64,000 bases of DNA, taken from NCBI RefSeq assembly GCF_039545095.1, contig NZ_BAABRS010000001.1:372001-436000 (forward strand), written 5' to 3'. Origin of the DNA: Fodinibius salicampi (lineage in GTDB: Bacteria; Bacteroidota; Rhodothermia; Balneolales; Balneolaceae). Below, in pieces: positions 1 through 7,074 of the stretch (its first letter is position 1; each line of letters opens with the position of its first letter). The translations under genes and the position numbers were made by a program. Below the pieces are notes generated by a model, which worked only from the letters and a program-made list of their open reading frames with translations, did no database searches and was not told the origin of the DNA.

Positions 1-550
1 GTTCATGAATCATTACCTCTTCGCTTATTTCTTTATTTTCGTACTGCTCTTTATTTACAAATATGGTTTTCCAAAATGTGTGGGGGACTACTTCCTTATC
101 TACCAAAACCACTTTGTGACCTTTAAAAGAGGTAGCTGGATTCTTCATTGACTTAAGTTGCATGCAATAAAAATGTCGAATCATTCGAATAGACAGGATC
201 AGTGTCACAATACCGTAAACCCAAAAAATGAATGGAGTAATCCATTCAACGTATGAGGTGTGGCTTGCAGAATTTTCTTCTGTCGGATTATCCGTAACCT
301 GATGAACAGACTTAGCATTGGTGTTCTCAATTCCACCTGGAAGTATTTGTGATATTTCAGTATTGCTGCCTAAGGTTAATAAAGAGTCAGCTATTCCAAA
401 GGGCATAAATGGGACGGTCAATGAAAATAGAAGGCCGACAAGCAGATACCCGCGATTGATCTGATATATTTTTTCCCTTGCAAGAACAGCATGATAAAAC
501 AGGAGGACTAATCCCAGGCATATTGTTGAGTATATCAGGTAAGAAATCAT
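1..550 (-). CDS. BlaR1/MecR1-like M56 sensor metallopeptidase, partial
   Basis: This is an open frame that leaves the window at base 1, so only the N-terminal ~183 residues are visible. Membrane segments are seen near residues 3-20, 35-55 and 105-125. The last visible residues are VMIHE, the first half of an expected HExxH zinc motif. M56 proteins sense a signal, often cell-wall damage or a beta-lactam, and cause cleavage of a BlaI-type repressor. The start codon overlaps the stop of the blaI-like gene by 4 bases (ATGA), so the two are translationally coupled. In Bacteroidota such proteins are often fused to TonB or other domains, which cannot be judged here. The family call is good; the ligand is unknown. 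Confidence 0.85.
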   Translation of the reverse strand, partial: MISYLIYSTICLGLVLLFYHAVLAREKIYQINRGYLLVGLLFSLTVPFMPFGIADSLLTLGSNTEISQILPGGIENTNAKSVHQVTDNPTEENSASHTSYVEWITPFIFWVYGIVTLILSIRMIRHFYCMQLKSMKNPATSFKGHKVVLVDKEVVPHTFWKTIFVNKEQYENKEISEEVMIHE

Positions 551-918
551 TGATCTCTCTTTTTAAGTTCTTTGTTGATAATGTCCTGAAGCTCCTCCAG
601 TTCTTCCTCTGATAAGTTAGTTTCTTTCGTGAAAAAAGAAGCAAAGGTCGAGGGAGAATCATTAAAATATTTCTTAATCAGACTATTTATGTGCTTCGAG
701 AAGTAGTCTGACTTTTTTACCAGCGGATAGTATCTTCGTGAACGTCCCATCTGCTCATAATCGATATAGCCTTTGTCCTGCATTCTTTTCAGTAAGGTTG
801 CGACCGTACTGCTGGCTGGTTTGGGTTCGGGATATTTTTCGAGCAGGTCACTTAAGAATGCCTTCTCAAGTTCCCAGAGATACTGCATCAACTGTTCTTC
901 TGATTGCGATAGCTTCAT
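547..918 (-). CDS. BlaI/MecI/CopY family transcriptional repressor
   Basis: The protein has 123 residues, the usual length for Penicillinase_R (PF03965) repressors. The N-terminal ~75 residues form a winged helix, including the stretch SSTVATLLKRMQDKGYI that matches the recognition-helix and wing region. The acidic, helical C-terminal part is the dimerisation region. Such repressors sit on TACA-N2-TGTA operators and are inactivated when the partner M56 protease is activated. Here the partner is the gene directly downstream, overlapping by 4 bases. A matching operator lies 24 bases upstream of the start, so the pair probably represses itself. The target genes beyond the pair are not in view. 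Confidence 0.9.
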   Translation of the reverse strand: MKLSQSEEQLMQYLWELEKAFLSDLLEKYPEPKPASSTVATLLKRMQDKGYIDYEQMGRSRRYYPLVKKSDYFSKHINSLIKKYFNDSPSTFASFFTKETNLSEEELEELQDIINKELKKRDQ

Positions 919-941
919 ATTATTCTACATTATTAGAACTG

Positions 942-959
942 TTTCTACAAATGTAGAAA
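942..959. promoter_or_regulatory. BlaI-type operator palindrome
   Basis: TTTCTACA-AA-TGTAGAAA is an inverted repeat that is perfect outside its two central bases and contains the TACA-N2-TGTA core known for BlaI/MecI operators. It lies just upstream of the blaI-like start (918). An additional half site, TTCTACA, lies at 923-929. Autorepression of the blaI/blaR pair is inferred from position. Confidence 0.7.
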
Positions 960-1101
960 TAAAATCGTAAAAAATCCAAATTTTAGTTCTCAGTAATGTT
1001 TTTGTGGTACTAAAGTGATGAAGGTAGGAGGGCGAAAGACTACATATAACGACATGGTGCCCAGTATTGAACCGTCTTGTTTTTTTCGGAGACCGATTAT
1101 G

Positions 1102-2010
1102 TTACTCCCCGTGTTGATGTAAGAAGCGGGAGATGGTCGGGCCGATCTGTTTTGATTGCTTCAGCCATGGCGCATGGCCTCCTTCGACTGTATGCAGCTC
1201 GGCCGCGGGCATAATCTCTGACATCCTTTTTCCTACCTTCGGTGACCCAAAGGGGTCATTCTTTCCCCAAAAGAGCAGGGTTGGTTTATCAATCCGGGCA
1301 AGCTGTCCGGCCGTCAGCATCATTTCGGGTCGACCGCCCCGCAAACGAAGCAAGGTATTAAGCATGGAGAGAAACGTTTGGCGAAATTCCGGCAGCTGTT
1401 CGGTTTTAAGGAGAAGATCTGCTAACTCAGGTACAAGGGGATATTCTTTAACCATTTTACTCAGCTGTTCCACCTGTTTTTCTGATGGGGACTGCAGTCT
1501 AGTCAGCAATGATCCGAGGCCTTTAACCGCAAGGAGGCGCATCGGTAGGGGAGCGGAAGTATCAAGTACCAGGGCGGGGCATCCAATGTATACCAGGGCC
1601 GAGACCCTATTGGGTTGGTCCAAAATCAGCCAGCTTGTCCATAACGCACCCAAAGAATTGGCTATAAAAAAAGGAGATTCCAGCTCAAGTTCATCCAGAA
1701 CTTCGCTGAGGAAGCGAATAGCATTATCCTTAAGGTTTTCAGAGAATGTATCGGTGGTATCGGTAAGACCGAAGCCGGGCAAATCAACGGCATACAAAGA
1801 AAATTCATTGAGTTCTGCCATCAGGGGAGCCCACATAGCACCGGGCGTTCCTATACCATTAACCATAACCACAGCCGGCCCTACACCTGCAATCAGAACG
1901 TGGGCACGTCCGCCAACAGAAGGGATATCGATGAATTGTGACTCCGCTTCAATGTCATAGCGACCGAGCATCCGCTGTTGCGCATTCATGAATTTTTTCC
2001 GGCTATTCAT
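1102..2010 (-). CDS. alpha/beta hydrolase with complete catalytic triad
   Basis: The protein has 302 residues and no signal peptide. It has the alpha/beta hydrolase (Abhydrolase_1/6) layout. The nucleophile elbow is ANSLG with Ser119, the acid is Asp252 in WGKNDPFG, and the catalytic His279 is in EGGHAPW. The region around NGIGTPGAMW (residues 51-60) takes the place of the usual HG oxyanion motif. The substrate cannot be told from sequence; esterase, lipase-like and haloalkane-type enzymes share this fold. It is the last gene of a minus-strand group: TPR-LuxR regulator, second hydrolase, methyltransferase, then this gene. Gaps of 170-250 bases mean they may not form one transcript. It is the intact paralogue in the group; the hydrolase at 3045-3962 is degenerate. 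Confidence 0.85.
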   Translation of the reverse strand: MNSRKKFMNAQQRMLGRYDIEAESQFIDIPSVGGRAHVLIAGVGPAVVMVNGIGTPGAMWAPLMAELNEFSLYAVDLPGFGLTDTTDTFSENLKDNAIRFLSEVLDELELESPFFIANSLGALWTSWLILDQPNRVSALVYIGCPALVLDTSAPLPMRLLAVKGLGSLLTRLQSPSEKQVEQLSKMVKEYPLVPELADLLLKTEQLPEFRQTFLSMLNTLLRLRGGRPEMMLTAGQLARIDKPTLLFWGKNDPFGSPKVGKRMSEIMPAAELHTVEGGHAPWLKQSKQIGPTISRFLHQHGE

Positions 2011-2185
2011 AGTTGATGGTGAGTTGATGTTACATAAGCATAAGTTATAACGGTCTTAGTAATCACCTTTGAACGGTAGTTCCTTTAATTTTACTATTTC
2101 ACGGAAAGAAAAACAAAGCTGGGCAGCGATCCATTTTATCTTATATGAGGTATTAACTACTGGGAACTGATTCCTGAATAAACCA

Positions 2186-3007
2186 TCACTTCTGGGCACT
2201 TACCGTAACAATGCGCTGCTCATAGATAAAAGCATTGTCATCCTCATCTACGAACTCCTGCCACTTATTGACCACATCCTCCTCCAGTGAAGTTTTTGCC
2301 TTTTCATTCGCTTCCGCTAAAACGCCAGCCAGAGGTGTACTATAAATATATTGCCAGAGGAAATCTTTCGGGGCGGGGAGAGATAACGCCTTGTTCTTTG
2401 CTTGTATATCCACATTGCGAAATCCAGCGTTATGGATGAGCTGCCGGATATCTTCGGTATCATTGAGCGCAAATACCTGGTCTACAAAGTGTTTGGCTTC
2501 GGGACTAATGTTTCGCTCCATTGCCTCGGCCATAATGGCAAAGGGTTCCCCTGCAGGACCTGGGACGTTCAGGAGAAGACGTCCGCCGGGAACTAGAACG
2601 CGATGCATCTGCTGCAGCGCAGCCGTTCTGTTTTCCATAAACTGTAGACTTAACTGGCAAATAACCACATCAAAGGATTGATCCTCAAACGGTATTTTTT
2701 CGGCATTGGCCTCATGCCACTTTATGGGCAAATCCTTCGTAATTGATCGGGCTACCGCCAGCATTCCGGGATTAATATCCAGTCCTGTTACCGCTCCTTT
2801 ACTGCCAACTTTCTTTAAAGCCAGCCGGGCTATAATTCCGGTGCCGCAGGCGACATCCAGTACCCGTTCGCCCGCCTTGAGTTCTGCCTTTCGGATCAGA
2901 TCTTTTGCCACCGGTTCGCCGATGGTTGGGACAAAGAAACGCTCATAGTTTTGGGGTGGTTTTGAGCCAAGGTTTTCATTGTAGTGTTGTTTTATTTCTG
3001 TCTTCAT
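2186..3007 (-). CDS. class I SAM-dependent methyltransferase
   Basis: The protein has 273 residues with a clear Rossmann-type methyltransferase core. Motif I is VLDVACGTG at about residues 49-57, followed by the acidic ribose-binding residue in GLDINP (76-80) and a motif near DVVICQLSLQF. It resembles Methyltransf_11/25 proteins related to UbiE but lacks anything that fixes the acceptor. It is cytosolic, with no signal peptide. It lies between two alpha/beta hydrolases on the same strand and 37 bases from the end of the degenerate one, so those two are likely co-transcribed. A small-molecule or lipid acceptor is a guess from context only. Confidence 0.85.
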   Translation of the reverse strand: MKTEIKQHYNENLGSKPPQNYERFFVPTIGEPVAKDLIRKAELKAGERVLDVACGTGIIARLALKKVGSKGAVTGLDINPGMLAVARSITKDLPIKWHEANAEKIPFEDQSFDVVICQLSLQFMENRTAALQQMHRVLVPGGRLLLNVPGPAGEPFAIMAEAMERNISPEAKHFVDQVFALNDTEDIRQLIHNAGFRNVDIQAKNKALSLPAPKDFLWQYIYSTPLAGVLAEANEKAKTSLEEDVVNKWQEFVDEDDNAFIYEQRIVTVSAQK

Positions 3008-3044
3008 TGGTGTACTCCATTTTATAGTTAGTCCTCAACGGTTA

Positions 3045-3962
3045 TCAGGATGAGGAAGAATTGTTTATAAGATTGTGAAGTGCATTCGTAAATGCGTTAG
3101 GACGCTCCAGCTTAGGATCATCCCGGGTTTCTTCAATAACCTGCAGTGGCCATCCGAATTTTTTGCTGGCAGCTTGGGCAATTTTAAGCTTGTTCGCTTT
3201 GTCATGTCGTCCCCAAATCAGGGCCGTAGGTACATTAATTCTTTGGAGTTCTTTATCAGGAATCTTTGGGATGCCGAGGTTTTTCATCATGAATTGTAAA
3301 GCATCGCTGCGTTCTTTGTCACGAGCGCATTCAAGATTATATGCCACAAAGGGATCCCAGTATTTACCCATGCCTTGGCGCAGATTATCTACATCATACA
3401 TGCAGTGCGGGAAGAAACGGCTAAAGTTTTTCTCGGTTGGCCAGAGCATGAAGCGCATTAATCTAAAAGCAAAGCTGGGTTTTGGCCTGAACTTTCCAAG
3501 TCCAAGTGAATTGACGAGCACCAATCGACTGATCTGATTTCCATGGTTGACTGCAAAGCGGACTCCAATGGATCCGCCAAGAATGTTACCCACCAGGATA
3601 GGAGGAGAGGGGCAGGTTTGTTTGATCAGATCGCTGAGCCAGTCGAATACGAGGCCGGTATCCAGGAATCCTTTATTGACTTTGGATTCTCCGTGTCCGG
3701 GCAGGTCGGGTACGATTACCCGGTTATCCTTTATCAGTTTTGGAATGACGCGCATCCACCAGACGGACGACTCACCCGGACCATGCAGCAATATCATTGG
3801 AGATCCTTCGCCACCTATAAGTACAGCTGTTGAAACTCCGGATAAATTAAGCTGATGCTCTGTTACGGGGAGAGCTGCCGTAAGCTGTGTGCGGTTTCTA
3901 TTTGCAGAGGTCTGTTTCTCTTTTTCATGTGTGGAACGTACTGGATTCATCATAATCCCCAC
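3045..3962 (-). CDS. alpha/beta hydrolase-fold protein lacking catalytic Ser and His
   Basis: The protein has 305 residues and a convincing alpha/beta hydrolase fold: oxyanion region LLHGPGESSVWW (59-69), PDLPGHGES (85-93) and the C-terminal PKLERPNAF signature. At the nucleophile elbow the expected GNSLGG reads GNILGG, with Ile127 in place of Ser. At the expected AGH catalytic histidine the sequence reads TRD, with Asp281 where His belongs. The acid Asp254 (WGRHD) remains. The frame is otherwise intact with no stop, so it is either a pseudo-enzyme with a binding or regulatory role or a very recent loss of function. It lies between the TPR-LuxR regulator and the methyltransferase. The N-terminal 25 residues are low-complexity and may not all be translated. 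Confidence 0.8.
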   Translation of the reverse strand: MGIMMNPVRSTHEKEKQTSANRNRTQLTAALPVTEHQLNLSGVSTAVLIGGEGSPMILLHGPGESSVWWMRVIPKLIKDNRVIVPDLPGHGESKVNKGFLDTGLVFDWLSDLIKQTCPSPPILVGNILGGSIGVRFAVNHGNQISRLVLVNSLGLGKFRPKPSFAFRLMRFMLWPTEKNFSRFFPHCMYDVDNLRQGMGKYWDPFVAYNLECARDKERSDALQFMMKNLGIPKIPDKELQRINVPTALIWGRHDKANKLKIAQAASKKFGWPLQVIEETRDDPKLERPNAFTNALHNLINNSSSS

Positions 3963-4216
3963 CTTTAACTTGTGAGTAAGTAGAAGTTTTATTTACCAGA
4001 AATATAACCGGTAATAGAGGAGAGCGAATCGGAGAGAGTACCCAATTTCTCAAAAAAATAGATTTAGGTAATATTACCCATTTCCTGACACTGAACTAAA
4101 TACGCTGGCCGGGTCGTGGTTTTGGCTTTGCATATAGAAAGCTAGTGGGAAGATGAGTTATCCAGAAGGCAGGGTATCGAATACGGATACACTACACCGT
4201 TATTAAGAATCAAGCT

Positions 4217-5851
4217 TCACATCAGATCATGTTCATAGGCATAAGCAGTGGCGGCAGCGCGGGTTTCCACATTAAGCTTGCCCAGGATGTTGCTAACATG
4301 GCGGTCTACCGTCCGTTCGCTGATGTACAGCTCTTTGGCGATATCCTTATTGGTTTTGCCGGTAACAAGAATACGGAGTACTTCCAGTTCACGTGGCGTC
4401 AGTCCGTGAGTGTTTTTAGGTAACTCTTTTTTGATGAGCGAATTGACCTTGAAAAGGTCAGGCTCGGCCCCAAGTTGTTCAAATATCTCCCGGGCAGCTC
4501 TAAACTCCATAACGGCAGTGTCTTCATCTCCAATCCTGCGACAGGCAAGTCCGATAAGTACCTGTGTCCGGGCAGATTCATAAGAGGCCTCAAACTGTTT
4601 CAGCAGGGACCAGGATTGACGTAATTTTTTAAGTGCGGTCCCGGGTTTTGAGTTTTCAAGAAGAACGCTTCCCTGGGCTCGTGCAGCTATGGCCTTCAGA
4701 TAAGGAGCTCCGATCTTAGTGGTAATGTCTGAAAGCTCACTGGCTTTTTCTTTAGCGGTCTGCAATTCCTGTGAGGCAAGCATAATTTCCACATATGCAG
4801 GTAGTATTCTTGAGCGAGCCATCCGTTCCTTGGTTTCCTCTTCCACATGGTGGATTGCTGTTTGGGCAGCGTCGATATCGCCTTGAGCCAGCCTTAAAAG
4901 AGCCAGGCCGGGTTGTGGACTTCGGCCCCACTTGCTGGTATCCTGGTATGCTTTTTCCGCTTTGGGATAATGGCCCTGCAGCCGGTGGAGCTCGGCTTGC
5001 CTGTAAAAAGCTTCCCCGGTAGCGGGCGGACTTGAAATTTGTTTGAGCTGGCAAGCCCGTTGGACTTCATTCATGGCATCCGACCATCTGCCATGTAATT
5101 GCAGGATTTCAGCACGGCGCACCAGGCACTGTCCGCGATAGGGAACCAGGTCCGGCTGAGCATCACACCATCGGCTCAGGGCATCTGTCCATTCCTGGGC
5201 GCGCTGCAAATCATAAATTTTTTGGCATGTTTCGATGACGGCACAGTAAACAATTCCGGCAACGATGGGCGAGAGTTCATTGGAAATAACGTTCACCATC
5301 GCCTCGTCAAGCAGTGTTGTCCCTTCTTCTATTTTATTTTGCTGGATTAACGCTTGTCCACTGCCTAACCTGCCCAGTGTTTGAAGGTCCGGATTATTGA
5401 AACGAGTTCCGATCTTCGCAGCCTGTCTGAAAACTTTATGAGCAGCCTCACCGTTCCCTTGACGAAGTTGTTGAAGTCCACGGGGTATCAGCAGAAGCCC
5501 CTGCTCAGCGCATTCCTTTTTATGCTCTTTGATCAATCGCTCTGCCCGGGCCATCCAGCCGTTGCCCTGAGCACGTTCCCCCCGATTAAAGAGCACCATC
5601 CCCAGCCAGAACGCACTGCAGGCTGCCCGCTCAGTATCATTCTGATCCAAAAACTTTTGATGGGCCCGTGCCCATATTTCGGTACATTTTGATTCTTTTC
5701 CGATCAGGTATGCAGCTTTTGCCAAAAGCTCGAGATCTTCAGCACTAAGAACGGTTTCTTCATCCGCAGCAGACAGAGATATATATGCATCAGCCCACGC
5801 CTGCTGACGAAATGCCTGACGCCCCTGTTTAAGTGTATTGTCTTTGGCCAT
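4217..5851 (-). CDS. TPR-containing LuxR-family transcriptional regulator
   Basis: The protein has 544 residues. The first ~470 are a string of helical tetratricopeptide-like repeats. The C-terminal ~60 form a GerE/LuxR helix-turn-helix, starting at LTPRELEVLRIL and including the recognition-helix region YISERTVDRHVSNILGKL. There is no receiver, PAS or NB-ARC domain, so the TPR array is presumably the sensing or partner-binding part. It is the first gene of the minus-strand block that continues with the degenerate hydrolase (254 bases downstream), the methyltransferase and the intact hydrolase, and is the natural candidate to control them. The signal it senses is unknown. Confidence 0.85.
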   Translation of the reverse strand: MAKDNTLKQGRQAFRQQAWADAYISLSAADEETVLSAEDLELLAKAAYLIGKESKCTEIWARAHQKFLDQNDTERAACSAFWLGMVLFNRGERAQGNGWMARAERLIKEHKKECAEQGLLLIPRGLQQLRQGNGEAAHKVFRQAAKIGTRFNNPDLQTLGRLGSGQALIQQNKIEEGTTLLDEAMVNVISNELSPIVAGIVYCAVIETCQKIYDLQRAQEWTDALSRWCDAQPDLVPYRGQCLVRRAEILQLHGRWSDAMNEVQRACQLKQISSPPATGEAFYRQAELHRLQGHYPKAEKAYQDTSKWGRSPQPGLALLRLAQGDIDAAQTAIHHVEEETKERMARSRILPAYVEIMLASQELQTAKEKASELSDITTKIGAPYLKAIAARAQGSVLLENSKPGTALKKLRQSWSLLKQFEASYESARTQVLIGLACRRIGDEDTAVMEFRAAREIFEQLGAEPDLFKVNSLIKKELPKNTHGLTPRELEVLRILVTGKTNKDIAKELYISERTVDRHVSNILGKLNVETRAAATAYAYEHDLM

Positions 5852-6171
5852 GTGGAATTCCTTTTAAAATAAAAGATCCTCCATCGCTATTAGAATACGG
5901 GAAAAAGTTTAAATATTGAAAAGGAAATCACTTTTGTGTTGGTGAGCCAGGGGGGATAGGCTTTAAACACCTGCGGAACGCCACTGTGTGGTTCTGCTCT
6001 GCGGAATCCACAAGGGCAGGTGCCAATGTGTTGAAATTGTTTACAAAGGAAAGGTTGACTAATAAAAAAGCGGGCAAAAATTGGAATGGTTTTGCTGCCT
6101 ATTGGTGGAGAATTAGCCAGCCGGGGATTGATATTTTCCTTTTTGAAGGGGGTAGGTGGCTGAATTAAATA
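5852..6171. other. 320-base intergenic stretch, possible stem-loop
   Basis: There is no convincing gene. A 60-codon plus-strand frame (5986-6168) has no recognisable content. CACCTGC (5968-5974) and GCAGGTG (6016-6022) can pair around an inner GCCAC/GTGGT hairpin, and CTGCGGAA occurs twice (5971-5978 and 5999-6006). This may be a small structured RNA or a repeat remnant, but nothing decides it. Confidence 0.3.
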
Positions 6172-6705
6172 TTAGTTTCTTACTACTAACACGTTTGTAA
6201 ATTGGTCATAGAGTGTTTGTTTTTTTGAACTTAACAAAAGAGTCAGCAGATAGATACCAACCAATATCCAAACAAGAATAAAACCGATTAGGATTATTGG
6301 ACTGGGCTCTTGGTTGCTATCACTCATTTGCCAAATGCAAGTATGTGCCAGTTCCCATGGAATGAATTTTAACGCTGTTCGGCCCAAAGCTCGTATCCGA
6401 CTCAACCTTTCCCCGTTATTGTGAACCACTTTTATTGCTTGCCAGCGCTTTCCCCATGTCGCCTGATGAGATGAGGATTCTGAGATTGTGAAATAAAGAG
6501 TGACAGGTAACGTAATCAAAACAAATCCAGATAACTGACCTGATAAAGGATTACCGAATAAAGGCTGCAATATTCTGTGATTAACCGATTGGATGAGAAT
6601 ACTTATGGCAACCAAAAAAGCAATATAAAGAGAGATTACAAGGTAATCAGCAGAAAATGCCTTTACTCGAATCCATAAACCTGCATATGACTGTGACAAT
6701 TTCAA
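6172..6705 (-). CDS. RDD family membrane protein
   Basis: The protein has 177 residues. It shows the RDD-domain pattern: an arginine and aspartate in the first membrane segment (YAGLWIRVKAFSADYLV), a second segment near residues 57-75, the conserved loop TWGKRWQAIKVV, and a final segment followed by KKQTLYDQFTNVLVV. The role of RDD proteins is mostly unknown; some act in ion or solute transport. The assigned start is TTG at 6705. A TATCTTTG promoter-like -7 box overlaps it (6703-6710), so initiation may instead be at the TTG two codons further in. It stands alone, with long gaps on both sides. Confidence 0.8.
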   Translation of the reverse strand: MKLSQSYAGLWIRVKAFSADYLVISLYIAFLVAISILIQSVNHRILQPLFGNPLSGQLSGFVLITLPVTLYFTISESSSHQATWGKRWQAIKVVHNNGERLSRIRALGRTALKFIPWELAHTCIWQMSDSNQEPSPIILIGFILVWILVGIYLLTLLLSSKKQTLYDQFTNVLVVRN

Positions 6706-7074
6706 AGATATTTTTTAATGTTTAAGCCATCTATCTACTTGGTGAATAAGGTGCGCAAGAATGAATGTTGAGTTGATAAATAATAAATGAAAAGCTTAAA
6801 AGCTAGATATTTGCAAGATCTGGTGCCTGTCCACCATAGTCTTCTTGATCTACAAAGATTTAGCGTATTAGATGGCGCAGGAGGAGGTGTGTCCCCTTAA
6901 ATGCTATTTAGATTTTGGTAATACCATAGGGGGGAGGGACTGATTCAAGCGTTGGCTTTCCTTTCTTTTATTTAAATAATGCAAAAGGGCTACAAGCATA
7001 GCATTATTTTTTTACCTTTAGAAAAATTGATCACAGCCAATAGAATCTAAATTAAATTACGGGTAGATATAGAT
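6706..7074. other. 369-base intergenic region upstream of the amidohydrolase
   Basis: This is the space between the start of the minus-strand RDD gene and the plus-strand amidohydrolase, and must hold promoters for both. I see no gene or RNA. The notable elements are the hairpin with T-run at 6974-7012 and the promoter-like TACCTTTA at 7013-7020, listed separately. Confidence 0.5.
6974..7012 (+). terminator. terminator-like hairpin just before the amidohydrolase promoter box
   Basis: AAATAATGC (6974-6982) and GCATTATTT (7001-7009) form a 9-base stem with an 18-base loop, followed by more T residues to 7013. It ends directly at a TACCTTTA box (7013-7020). No plus-strand gene lies upstream, so it could end a short unannotated transcript or keep read-through away from the promoter. 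Confidence 0.4.

Noticed and set aside
387-662. 91-codon minus-strand frame across the BlaR1/BlaI junction
   Set aside because: It lies in another frame over the clear BlaR1 N-terminus and BlaI C-terminus, which overlap by 4 bases.
1133-1960. 275-codon plus-strand frame opposite the first hydrolase
   Set aside because: It is antisense to a gene with a complete catalytic triad and has no recognisable protein features; typical shadow of codon bias.
5986-6168. 60-codon plus-strand frame upstream of the RDD gene
   Set aside because: No homology I can recall, no clear start context; overlaps a small inverted repeat.
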